Of a DNA stretch of 64,000 nucleotides, positions 55,628 to 63,901 are shown one piece after another. The DNA is taken from assembly GCF_029207565.1 (NCBI RefSeq), contig NZ_JANCMW010000015.1:1-64000 (forward strand), given 5' to 3'. The notes under the pieces were generated by a model. It was not told where the DNA came from and did not search any database. It saw nothing but the letters and a program-made list of their open reading frames with translations. The position numbers and the translations under genes were made by a program. The stretch is from Marinobacter iranensis. Its GTDB lineage: Bacteria; Pseudomonadota; Gammaproteobacteria; Pseudomonadales; Oleiphilaceae. Positions within the stretch are counted from its first letter, which is position 1, and the number at the start of each line of letters is the position of its first letter.

Positions 55628-55927
55628 ATGCACAAAGACGACCCCAACGCCGAACGCTACATTGCCATTGCCCGTGCCTGCCTGAAGGCCATTAACGACA
55701 CGGCTGCCGACGCCGGCACCCGCGAACAGAAAATCCAGGCTGTCTATCAGGCAATTGATCACGCCTTCCAGGCCGAGTTTGCAGATTACCGCCAGTCTGT
55801 CGCGGTAATGGGTACGGTTCTTGAACGCATCGCCTCGGGCCAGCTTGACGCAGACGCCGCCGCCAGCCTGGCGAAGAAAACGCTGGACCAACAGCCCGAG
55901 AGCACCCGCAACGCCCTGATTCATTAA
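55628..55927 (+). CDS. Small conserved-looking hypothetical protein
   Basis: This 99-aa, soluble, helical-looking protein is acidic to neutral and has no signal peptide or known motif. Reasons to call it real are a start shortly downstream of a purine-rich stretch, codon use like its neighbours, and a 25-bp gap to the protease gene downstream on the same strand. It is transcribed divergently from the acyl-CoA reductase gene. Function unknown. Confidence 0.65.
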   Translation: MHKDDPNAERYIAIARACLKAINDTAADAGTREQKIQAVYQAIDHAFQAEFADYRQSVAVMGTVLERIASGQLDADAAASLAKKTLDQQPESTRNALIH

Positions 55928-55952
55928 CCGGCTCAACGCAAAGAGAGACTCT

Positions 55953-58805
55953 ATGCACCCAGGCATCCATGGATTTGCCAAAGGTTTCCCTGGCCTGAAG
56001 CAGGGATTTTTACTGTTGCTACTTCTGGCCTTCAGTTCGGTTGCACTGGCAAACCAGTCACCCGTAAAGAGCCCGAACGACGACAACGAGTACCGCTACG
56101 TTCAATTGGACAACCAGCTCAGGGTGCTGTTGATCTCCGCGCCGGAATCCGACAAGGCGGCCGCATCCATGAACGTCGCCGTGGGTAGCGGGGACGACCC
56201 CGGCAATCGTGAAGGTCTCTCACACTTCCTCGAACACATGCTTTTCCTGGGCACGGAAAAATACCCCGACCCGGGTGAATACCAACAGTTCATCAAAAGC
56301 CACGGTGGCAGCCACAACGCCTTCACCGCCTTCCAGGACACCAACTATTTCTTCGACGTACAGGCTGATTACCTTGGCGATGCCCTGGATCGCTTTGCGG
56401 AGCAGTTTTCGGCCCCACTGTTTACCCCCGAACTGGTCGACCGCGAACGCCGCGCCGTGCACTCAGAGTTCAGCGCTAAACAGAAAGACGACAGCCGCCG
56501 CTTCTACTCCGTGAAAAAGGCCGTCAGCAATCCCGACCATGCCTTCCACCAGTTTGCCGTGGGTAACCTGACAACCCTGGAGAACACCGAAGAGCGGCCA
56601 CTGCGCCCCGACCTGATTGACTTCTGGAAAGCCCATTATTCATCCAACCTGATGACTCTGGCGGTTTATGGCCCGCAATCGCTGGACGAACTGGAATCCA
56701 TGGTACGCGGGCGATTTGATCGCATCGAAAACCGTAACCTGACCCCGAAAGTCCACGACGAACCACTGTTCAGCCCGGGCACCCTGCCCGCCCGCCTGAA
56801 CGTGGATGCACTGAAAGACATCCGCAATCTGACACTGACTTTCCCTATTCCGTCGCAACAGGACCATTACCGCGACAAACCGGCCAACTACGTTGCCAGC
56901 CTGCTTGGCCACGAAGGCCCCGGCAGCCTCTTTGACGTTCTGAAGAAGGCCGGCCTGGTGGAAAGCCTGTCCGCGGGCAGCGGCATGGACACCGGCCAGG
57001 ACGCCACCCTGGAACTGAACATGGCGCTGACACCGGAAGGCTTGAAAAATCAGGAAACCATCCTGGAACTGACCTTCGCCTACATCGACAAGGTGCGCGA
57101 GCAGGGCATCGCCCGGCATCGTTTTGAAGAAATGAAACAGCTGGCGCAGATCGACTTCCGCTTCCGGGAAAAAGGCGAACCGGTGCAGGAAGTGATGCAC
57201 CTGTCCCAACAGATGCGGCATGTGGCACCGGAAGACGTGCTCCAGGCCCCCTGGATGATGGAAGACTACGCGCCGGAGAAGTACCGGGACATTCTGGAAA
57301 GGCTTACCCCGGACAACGTTCTGGTATCCGTCCTTGAGCCCGAACCGAACCTTGAAGACCCGAACCTCACCCAGTGGTACGACGCCGCCTGGAAGATGCG
57401 GCCCCTGGCTCCCCAAACGGTCGAGACGCGGGACGACAACCCCATGGTTGCCAGCCTGGCCCTGCCACTGGAGAACCCTTTTATTCCCGAAGAGCTGGGC
57501 ATGGTCACCGGACCGACCATGGAACAGCCTGTGTCCATGGGCACTGTCAGTGGCATGGAGGTGTGGTACGCACGGGATACCCGCTTTGATACGCCCAAGG
57601 CCAATGTCTACCTCAGCCTGCGCACCCCGGCTACCCGGGCCTCTGCCCGCAGCAACGTGCTGTCCACGCTGCTGGTGGATGCCATCAACACCAACGTGAA
57701 CGCCTGGGCCTACCCCGCCCAGTTGGCAGGCCTTGATTACAGCGTCTACCCGCACCTTCGCGGCATTACCATCCGGGTCGGCGGCTACAGCGACAAACTG
57801 CACACTCTGATGGCCCGCCTCCTGACCCAGGTTGCCGACCCCACGCTGACCGAACAACGCTTCCGTATTGCCCGTCAGAACATGATCGACCGGCTCCAGA
57901 ACGAGGCTAAGGAACGCCCGGTGCAACAGACCTCCGAGTTCATCCAGAGCCTGCTGATCGAAGGCGCCTGGAGTACCGAGGAGAAACTCCGTGCCGCCAG
58001 GGAAGTCACGCTGGAAGAACTCAGATCTTTCTCTGAGGCCTTTCTCTCAGAGGTTGATCCGGTCCTTCTTGTCCACGGCAACATGACCCAGGCTTCGGCC
58101 CTCAACCTCACCAACCGCATCCATGCCATGGTGCTGGATGAGAGCGAGATGACAACGGTAGAGCGAAGCCACGTTCGCGCGCTTCCAGAAAGTGAAACGG
58201 TGCTGCCGATAGAGGTAGAACATCCGGACACCGGCTACACCCTTTACGCGCAGGGCGACGACACCAGCTTTAAGGAGCGCGCCATTTTCCGGTTGCTGGG
58301 CCAGATTATCAGCAGCCCGTTCTATGAAGAGCTGCGCACCAACCGCCAGCTTGGGTACATCGTTTACGCCACGCCGTTCGAGATGCTGGAAACCCCGGCA
58401 CTCGGCTTTGTGGTGCAGTCTCCAGAAGCCAGCGGCGAAAAAATCGACCAGGCGGTACGCGAGTTTTCCACCGCGTTCAAAGAAACGCTGGCCAACCTGT
58501 CTGACCAGGAACTGGAGCGCGAGAAGCAGGCCGTGATCAGCAAGCTGATGGAACAGGAGAGGCGCCTGGGTGAGATTTCGGAACGCTACTGGCGAGAAAT
58601 CGACCGGGGCGCGACCGACTTCAACTCCCGCAAGAAGCTGGCAAAAGCGATTGACGGTGTCACCCGGGAAGCCCTGGTTGAAACCCTGCAGAACCAGGTC
58701 ATTGACCGGGAGCAGGCACTGCGCGTGTTCACCGTTGACGAGGCACAGGACAATACACCCATCGTTGAACGCCTGCTACAGCGCCCCGCCGTGCCGGACG
58801 CCTGA
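55953..58805 (+). CDS. Periplasmic pitrilysin-type (insulinase family) zinc protease
   Basis: This 950-aa M16 peptidase has a signal peptide (leucine-rich core ending SSVALA), the inverted zinc motif HFLEH (91-95) and the second Glu172 in AVHSEF, 77 residues after His95 as expected. Four M16 domains fit the length. The C-terminal substrate-binding pair is represented by EELRTNRQLGYIVYA. It resembles E. coli protease III (PtrA). It is preceded by a small gene with which it may be co-transcribed. Confidence 0.92.
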   Translation: MHPGIHGFAKGFPGLKQGFLLLLLLAFSSVALANQSPVKSPNDDNEYRYVQLDNQLRVLLISAPESDKAAASMNVAVGSGDDPGNREGLSHFLEHMLFLGTEKYPDPGEYQQFIKSHGGSHNAFTAFQDTNYFFDVQADYLGDALDRFAEQFSAPLFTPELVDRERRAVHSEFSAKQKDDSRRFYSVKKAVSNPDHAFHQFAVGNLTTLENTEERPLRPDLIDFWKAHYSSNLMTLAVYGPQSLDELESMVRGRFDRIENRNLTPKVHDEPLFSPGTLPARLNVDALKDIRNLTLTFPIPSQQDHYRDKPANYVASLLGHEGPGSLFDVLKKAGLVESLSAGSGMDTGQDATLELNMALTPEGLKNQETILELTFAYIDKVREQGIARHRFEEMKQLAQIDFRFREKGEPVQEVMHLSQQMRHVAPEDVLQAPWMMEDYAPEKYRDILERLTPDNVLVSVLEPEPNLEDPNLTQWYDAAWKMRPLAPQTVETRDDNPMVASLALPLENPFIPEELGMVTGPTMEQPVSMGTVSGMEVWYARDTRFDTPKANVYLSLRTPATRASARSNVLSTLLVDAINTNVNAWAYPAQLAGLDYSVYPHLRGITIRVGGYSDKLHTLMARLLTQVADPTLTEQRFRIARQNMIDRLQNEAKERPVQQTSEFIQSLLIEGAWSTEEKLRAAREVTLEELRSFSEAFLSEVDPVLLVHGNMTQASALNLTNRIHAMVLDESEMTTVERSHVRALPESETVLPIEVEHPDTGYTLYAQGDDTSFKERAIFRLLGQIISSPFYEELRTNRQLGYIVYATPFEMLETPALGFVVQSPEASGEKIDQAVREFSTAFKETLANLSDQELEREKQAVISKLMEQERRLGEISERYWREIDRGATDFNSRKKLAKAIDGVTREALVETLQNQVIDREQALRVFTVDEAQDNTPIVERLLQRPAVPDA

Positions 58806-58809
58806 AAAC

Positions 58810-59448
58810 TCAGCCTGAAGACTGGCCAGTAAACCTGCGCCAGTCTTCAGGCTCATCCACATCCCATTTTTGCGGCAACAGAGTGAACGATACGCCCGCT
58901 TGCGTGAGACGGGCGCAGGTTTGCTCCAGCGCCTTTTCCGTACCCCAGGCTACATCGGCCAGCATGTCAGGGATTACCCGGCGAGCGCCGATCAGAACGT
59001 ATCCCCCATCCTCCGACGGCCCCAGCACAACATCCACATCATCCAGCGCTGACACTGCCAGCCGCACGTAATCCGCATCCACTGACGGGCAATCACTGCC
59101 CACGATCATGGCCTTGCCAAACTCGCGCAATCCGGATTGCAACGCCTGCTGCATGCGTTCACCCAACACCTTACCCTGCTGCAGGGACTGCCCGACACCG
59201 TGGACTTCAAGCCGCTGCAATACCGGCAATGCGCCTTGCGGAGTTTCATCCACCGCCCGGTCCCACATAAAGCGCACGGTGTAGCCGCTGGCCACCAGGT
59301 TCTCAAGCACGGCGAGACTAAGCGTGACGTGCGCCTCCATCGCCCCGTTCGCCCCGAGCTCCGGCATCAGGCGGGTTTTCACATTGCCCGCTTCCGGCCA
59401 TTTGGAAAACTGCATGACCAGGGCGGAAACGTCAGGATTCAGAAGCAT
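58810..59448 (-). CDS. TIGR04282-family transferase (CofC-like nucleotidyl/glycosyltransferase fold)
   Basis: This 212-aa protein has MQFSKWPEAGNVKTRL at the start, IVGSDCPSVDADYV and GPSEDGGYVLIGAR, the hallmarks of TIGR04282. The start is the ATG at 59448, inside the end of the preceding glycosyltransferase gene (17-bp overlap); the longer open frame is not protein-like. Members are found beside TIGR04283 proteins and often near radical-SAM/selenocysteine-domain or arsenosugar genes. None of those partners are visible here, so function remains open. Confidence 0.85.
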   Translation of the reverse strand: MLLNPDVSALVMQFSKWPEAGNVKTRLMPELGANGAMEAHVTLSLAVLENLVASGYTVRFMWDRAVDETPQGALPVLQRLEVHGVGQSLQQGKVLGERMQQALQSGLREFGKAMIVGSDCPSVDADYVRLAVSALDDVDVVLGPSEDGGYVLIGARRVIPDMLADVAWGTEKALEQTCARLTQAGVSFTLLPQKWDVDEPEDWRRFTGQSSG

Positions 59449-60193
59449 CACGAACGTCCGATTGGTAGAGGCTGGCAAGGGTTTCCGGCGAGTCGCCGCG
59501 CCAATAACGCCAACGTAACCGCCACATAAACAGGATAGTGTGCCAGGTACCGTGCCGCTCCCAGCGCCGGCTGTCGGTAACGACGGGATCGGAAACACAG
59601 AACGGGCGGGAAACCAGCCGCAGCCGGGAAGACAGTTCCACATCCTCCATCAGCGGTATCTCTTCGAAGCCGCGCAAGGCTTCAAACACCGGTCGGCGCA
59701 CAAACAGTGCCTGGTCCCCTGTGGCGATACCCGTCAACCGGGACCGCTGGTTCATAAACCAGGCAACAACCCGAAACATCGGGCGCCGGCCACTGAGGCG
59801 CACATTAAAACGCCCCCAGGCTTTGCGGCTGACCCGGAACCGATCCAGTGCCGCCAGAGCCGAGCCTGGCAATCGGGTATCCACATGCAAAAACAACAGG
59901 ATATCGCCCTTGGCTACCTGCGCGCCGGCGTTCATTTGCACCGCCCGCCCGCGCCCGGATTGCATAACCCGGTCGCAATGCCCTGCCGCCAGCCGCGCGG
60001 TACCATCATCGCTACCGCCATCAACCACAATGACTTCATGGCCGGAGTCCCTCAGCGGCTGCAAATGCGCCAGGGTAGCGCCAATGGTGGCGGCCTCCCG
60101 CCATACGGGCACGATGCAACTCAGGTACAACGGATCGCACTGGGAATCGGAAGGGTGCTGTGTGGCCATGGTCAAATCTGCTGGTATCCCCAT
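59432..60193 (-). CDS. TIGR04283-family glycosyltransferase 2
   Basis: This GT-A fold glycosyltransferase (about 253 aa) has VPVWREAATIGATL at the N-terminus, VVDGGSDDGTARLA, the metal motif LFLHVDTRLP (HxD) and an IPLMEDVELSSRL acidic pair. The start is uncertain: ATGs at 60193 and 60169 are both possible; 60193 lies 8 bases beyond the DUF488 stop. It overlaps the TIGR04282 gene, and the two families are habitually paired. Confidence 0.85.
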   Translation of the reverse strand: MGIPADLTMATQHPSDSQCDPLYLSCIVPVWREAATIGATLAHLQPLRDSGHEVIVVDGGSDDGTARLAAGHCDRVMQSGRGRAVQMNAGAQVAKGDILLFLHVDTRLPGSALAALDRFRVSRKAWGRFNVRLSGRRPMFRVVAWFMNQRSRLTGIATGDQALFVRRPVFEALRGFEEIPLMEDVELSSRLRLVSRPFCVSDPVVTDSRRWERHGTWHTILFMWRLRWRYWRGDSPETLASLYQSDVRDASES

Positions 60194-60200
60194 TAACGGC

Positions 60201-60569
60201 TCAAATCGGTAGCTGCCCCGCCTCAATAAACTGCTTCAGGGCCAGCGCGTTATTATGCTCTGTATCCTTGGCCGCAAATACCAGCGTTATCCGGTCATGC
60301 TCTTCAAGATACTTCACCAGGATACCAAGGTCTCCATTCTCGCCGGATACCAGCTCCTGAAGATACCTCTCGCGGAAACCATCCCACCGGGACGAGTCGT
60401 GTCCAAACCACTTCCGAAGGTCGGTGGAAGGCGCCAGGCCCTTCAGCCACTCGGCCAGGCCCGCTTCTTCCTTCGAAATACCCCGTGGCCATACCCGGTC
60501 AACCAAAAGCCTCGGCCCATCCGAGCGGGCTGCCTTGTCATAGACACGCTTCAGTCGAATCTCAGTCAT
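60201..60569 (-). CDS. DUF488 family protein
   Basis: This 122-aa protein has RLKRVYDKAARSDGPRLLVD, RVWPRGISKEEAGLAEWLK and VFAAKDTEHNNALAL, all diagnostic for the YeaO-like branch of DUF488. The ATG at 60569 is preceded by a strong GGAGGT. Function is unknown. It heads the three-gene run with the two TIGR0428x genes. Confidence 0.88.
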   Translation of the reverse strand: MTEIRLKRVYDKAARSDGPRLLVDRVWPRGISKEEAGLAEWLKGLAPSTDLRKWFGHDSSRWDGFRERYLQELVSGENGDLGILVKYLEEHDRITLVFAAKDTEHNNALALKQFIEAGQLPI

Positions 60570-60692
60570 ATTAACCTCCTGAACCGGAGTATTTACGCAG
60601 AGCCCCTCTGTTTGCAAACGTCAGGCCTAAATCCCCACAGCCCCTTGAGACACATCACCTAGCCCGCTATCATACCCGCCTTCTGACGATCA

Positions 60693-60769
60693 GCCCCCGT
60701 AGCTCATCTGGATAGAGCGTCCCCCTCCTAAGGGGAAGGTAGCAGGTTCGAGTCCTGCCGGGGGTACCA
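60693..60769 (+). tRNA. tRNA-Arg (anticodon CCT)
   Basis: A complete cloverleaf of 77 nt has acceptor GCCCCCG pairing with CGGGGGT (the first pair is G-U), a D arm GCTC...GAGC, an anticodon stem TCCCC/GGGGA with loop CTCCTAA (anticodon CCT) and a T arm GCAGG-TTCGAGT-CCTGC. The discriminator is A and CCA is encoded (60767-60769). It reads the AGG arginine codon, rare in this genome's coding style. Confidence 0.95.
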
Positions 60770-60888
60770 ACCCGCCTCCCACCTGTCTTCACGGAAACAA
60801 ACAACCCATTACGCCCTGCGTGTTTCCGGCCTTCAGGCATTTGCCTGCCCTTCCCAAGCCACCCATCGGCTAACGCAAACTGACCATG

Positions 60889-60919
60889 TTGACCCTATAG
60901 TAGCTACAGGGTTTTAAAT
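60889..60919 (+). promoter_or_regulatory. MerR-family metal-responsive promoter of the efflux gene
   Basis: TTGACC (60889-60894) and TTAAAT (60914-60919) are separated by 19 bp, the over-long spacer typical of MerR-activated promoters. The spacer region holds a dyad (60892-60912) with arms ACCCT/AGGGT and inner TAG/CTA, very like the CadR/PbrR/ZntR-type operators. The CDF efflux gene starts 100 nt downstream. No MerR-family gene is present in the window, so the activator acts from elsewhere. Bases 60770-60888 hold nothing else recognised. Confidence 0.85.
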
Positions 60920-61019
60920 GACTATCACCAACGCGCGTACCGGAGTGTATCAGTGAGCAGGTAATCCTTGCGGCACTCGATGAGCACTGACAGACCCATG
61001 GCTACTGATAGAGGTATAG

Positions 61020-61919
61020 ATGCACAACCACAGCCACGACCACAGTCATCACTTCAACACCTACAACCGCTCCTTCGCCATTGCAGTGGTGCTCAACATC
61101 CTGTTTGTGGCTATTGAAGCGGTTTATGGCGTAGTGTCAGGATCTCTTGCGCTCCTTGCAGATGCCGGCCATAACCTTAGCGATGTCATGGGATTGCTCA
61201 TGGCCTGGGTGGCCAGTTGGCTTGCAGGCCGGGCAACCTCCTACAGCAAAACCTATGGGCTGAAGAAGACCACGATTCTGGCGGCGCTCTTCAACGCACT
61301 CATTCTTATTGCGGCTGTTGGCGGGATTGCCTGGGAGGCCATTCAGCGCCTGACAGCCCCTGCCGAGGTGGCGGGTTTGACCGTGGTTGTGGTTGCCGGC
61401 ATCGGTGTCCTTATCAACGGGGCAACAATGATGCTGTTTCTCAAGGGGCAGAAAGGAGATATCAATATCCGGGGTGCCTTTCTGCACATGGCCGCAGACA
61501 CCGCTGTATCGGTGGGGGTCGTCATCTCCGGCACAATCCTGATGTTTACCAACCTGAACTGGATAGACCCAGTGGTCAGTCTGGTGATTGCCACGGTGAT
61601 CTTCGTAGGTACCTGGCAACTGCTGAAGGAGTCTGTCAACTTGGCCGTGGATGCTGTACCCGGGGGCATTGACCCATCGACTGTTCAACAACGTCTCGAG
61701 AAGCTCCCGGGCGTACACTCCGCCCATCACCTTCACATCTGGGCCCTGAGTACGACCGAAAACGCGTTGACGGTCCACCTGGTAAAGCCAGATCCCGAGG
61801 GCGATGACCAGATCATCAATGATGCCTCGTTGATGCTGGCAAAGGAATTCAACATCCAGCACACAACCATCCAGTGGGAGCGTGGTGATAGCCACTGCCC
61901 GACAGAAACCTACTGTTAA
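61020..61919 (+). CDS. Cation diffusion facilitator (CzcD-type) metal efflux protein
   Basis: This 299-aa CDF transporter has a His-rich N-terminus (MHNHSHDHSHHF), about six transmembrane helices, the zinc-site motifs ADAGHNLSD in helix II and HMAADTAVS in helix V, and a cytoplasmic C-terminal domain with HHLHIWAL. It probably exports Zn, Cd or Co in exchange for protons. AGAGGT precedes the ATG. The MerR-type promoter upstream indicates induction by a soft metal such as cadmium, lead or zinc. Confidence 0.92.
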   Translation: MHNHSHDHSHHFNTYNRSFAIAVVLNILFVAIEAVYGVVSGSLALLADAGHNLSDVMGLLMAWVASWLAGRATSYSKTYGLKKTTILAALFNALILIAAVGGIAWEAIQRLTAPAEVAGLTVVVVAGIGVLINGATMMLFLKGQKGDINIRGAFLHMAADTAVSVGVVISGTILMFTNLNWIDPVVSLVIATVIFVGTWQLLKESVNLAVDAVPGGIDPSTVQQRLEKLPGVHSAHHLHIWALSTTENALTVHLVKPDPEGDDQIINDASLMLAKEFNIQHTTIQWERGDSHCPTETYC

Positions 61920-61975
61920 TCGCTACCTGCTGCGAGGAAGCTTCAGGGTGGTTATCTCTGGTAAGATTTCATCCT

Positions 61976-62872
61976 ATGGCCACCCGTGAAACCCTATCAA
62001 ACCAATCTCAACACTCTGCTGGCGAATTGAAAGCCCTTGTCGTCGAGGGCGGCGCCATGCGCGGCATCTTCGCTGCAGGTGTTCTCGATGCATTCCTTGA
62101 GTACAACTATCAGCCCTTCTGGCGAGCCTATGGCGTTTCAGCGGGTGCCACCAACCTGATTGGCTACCTGTCGGGAGACCATGGGCGTAACCGGAAAATC
62201 ATTACCGGACATGCCTGCCAACCGGAATTCATTGACTGGAAGCGGTTCGCCATCGGCGGGCACCTATGTGATGTGCGCTGGCTCTGGCACCAATCGTATA
62301 CCGACGTGCCGCTAAGCTTGGTGAACTTCCTGAATGGAAGCACAGAACTATGGGTAACGACGACATCAGCCCTGACCGGAAAAGCCTGTTACTTCAGGGT
62401 TGATGAACAAAACCTTCATGATGTTTTCACTGCATCATGCTCATTGCCTATCGCCTACCGTGACTATCCGCAGGTCAATGGCGAACCGATGACGGATGGC
62501 GGCCTGGCAGACGCCATTCCGGTGATCAAGGCGTACGAAGATGGTGCCCGTGACATTACCGTGGTGCTGTCACGCCCTCCGGGTTACCGTAAAAGGCCAC
62601 CAAAGTTCGCATTTATACCAAAGCGCCTGTTCCGGGACTATCCGGCACTTGCGGACGCATCGCTTCGCCGCGCCGAGCGTTACAATGCCACGCTTTCATT
62701 TATCGAAAACCCTCCCTGGGATTGCACGATTCATGTGATTGGCCCGCCCTCCGAATTTGCGGTTGGCCGATTAACACGGAAACCGGAGCTTCTGGAACAA
62801 GGTTATCAGGCAGGACATCGAGCAGGGCTGGCCTATCTTGACGAGGTGAGCCCACCGAAAACCAGACTGTAA
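61976..62872 (+). CDS. Patatin-like phospholipase
   Basis: This 298-aa protein has the oxyanion loop GGAMRG (25-30), the nucleophile Ser55 in GVSAG and the catalytic Asp in MTDGGLADAIP, i.e. a Ser-Asp dyad lipid acyl hydrolase of the YjjU/RssA type. No signal peptide is seen. It follows the CDF gene by 56 bp on the same strand, but a link to metal efflux is not obvious. Confidence 0.9.
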   Translation: MATRETLSNQSQHSAGELKALVVEGGAMRGIFAAGVLDAFLEYNYQPFWRAYGVSAGATNLIGYLSGDHGRNRKIITGHACQPEFIDWKRFAIGGHLCDVRWLWHQSYTDVPLSLVNFLNGSTELWVTTTSALTGKACYFRVDEQNLHDVFTASCSLPIAYRDYPQVNGEPMTDGGLADAIPVIKAYEDGARDITVVLSRPPGYRKRPPKFAFIPKRLFRDYPALADASLRRAERYNATLSFIENPPWDCTIHVIGPPSEFAVGRLTRKPELLEQGYQAGHRAGLAYLDEVSPPKTRL

Positions 62873-62914
62873 ACGTGTGGTGATACAGACCTTCTCTGAA
62901 AACGGGAGGCACTC

Positions 62915-63421
62915 ATGAGCAAGCAGGACCACGGTACCAAGCATTCATTTGTCATCCAGAAACATGACGCCAGTCAGCTGCATTACGATTTCCGCCTGGA
63001 GGTAGACGGTGTATTGAAGTCCTGGGCTGTTCCCAAGGGCCCTTCCACAGACCCTTCTGAAAAAAGGCTTGCGATTGAAGTGGAAGACCACCAACTGGGC
63101 TATGCTGACTTTGAAGGCGTGATCCCGGAGGGAGAATACGGCGCCGGCACCGTCATGATCTGGGACAGGGGCAGCTACGATAATCTCCGCGAAGACAACA
63201 TGGCTTCGTGCCATCGGGATGGCATGATCGAAGTCTGGCTGGAAGGCGACAAACTCCAGGGAGGTTATGCCCTGAAACGCTTCCGGGGCGGAAAGAAGCC
63301 CCAATGGTTGCTGATCAAAATGAGGGACGGTGCTGCGGACGGCAGGCGCAATCCGGTATCGACCGAACCTCATTCGGTAAAAACAGGCCGAGACCTGAAA
63401 ACCATCAGGGATGATCGGTAA
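62915..63421 (+). CDS. Stand-alone LigD-type 3'-phosphoesterase domain protein
   Basis: This 168-aa protein corresponds to the phosphoesterase domain of bacterial LigD, which trims 3'-phosphates and ribonucleotides at DNA ends. His17, His23, Asp25 and Arg27 (KHDASQLHYDFRLE) and His59/Tyr63 (EDHQLGY) are present. They show the same spacing as the Pseudomonas LigD metal and catalytic residues His42, His48, Asp50, Arg52, His84 and Tyr88. VLKSWAVPKGPS and GVIPEGEYGAGTV are also typical. No ligase, polymerase or Ku is beside it. A free-standing end-healing enzyme is likely. Confidence 0.9.
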   Translation: MSKQDHGTKHSFVIQKHDASQLHYDFRLEVDGVLKSWAVPKGPSTDPSEKRLAIEVEDHQLGYADFEGVIPEGEYGAGTVMIWDRGSYDNLREDNMASCHRDGMIEVWLEGDKLQGGYALKRFRGGKKPQWLLIKMRDGAADGRRNPVSTEPHSVKTGRDLKTIRDDR

Positions 63422-63478
63422 GAGTCCCATAGCCAGATGCCAATGCTCTGGCCATGGAATCTTTCCTTGCGTTACAGG

Positions 63479-63901
63479 TTAGTGATAATGCCGGGCGGCG
63501 CTGACCACTTTCTTGGCCAGGGCATCATCATTGCAGTGGTCAGCGATATCGCCCAAGGTGACAATGCCAACCAGATCTTTGCGATCAGCATTGTTCAGAA
63601 CCAGCAAACGTTGTACTTCCTCATTTGCCATATTCTGGAGGACATCATCTATACTTTCGTCTTCAAAAGTATACAGCGCCTTTCCAGTCGCTATTGAACT
63701 GGCCTTGTCGTCCGGGCTCTTGCCCTCGGCCACTGCCCGAACGGCAATGTCACGGTCGGTGATAACACCGGTAACCTTGCTACCGTCGCCCAGCGGCTCA
63801 AAGCCGGTACCATTCTCACGCATTGCATTTGCAACTTCACGAATGGTGAGATCGGCATCTAGATACTGCGGATGCTTTGTCATGACCTCTTTCACTTGCA
63901 T
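63479..63901 (-). CDS. CBS-domain pair protein
   Basis: This 140-aa protein is made of two CBS repeats (MQVKEVMTKHPQYLD..., GVITDRDIAVRAV; then VQRLLVLNN, GIVTLGDIADH). Such proteins sense adenine nucleotides or similar ligands; the target is unknown. The ATG at 63901 follows AGGAGG at ideal spacing. It converges with the phosphoesterase gene, and bases 63902-64000 hold no clear gene. Confidence 0.9.
   Translation of the reverse strand: MQVKEVMTKHPQYLDADLTIREVANAMRENGTGFEPLGDGSKVTGVITDRDIAVRAVAEGKSPDDKASSIATGKALYTFEDESIDDVLQNMANEEVQRLLVLNNADRKDLVGIVTLGDIADHCNDDALAKKVVSAARHYH

Noticed and set aside
60918-60956. A 12-codon leader peptide upstream of the CDF gene
   Set aside because: Its ATG overlaps the -10 element and would lie upstream of the expected transcription start, and it has no ribosome site.
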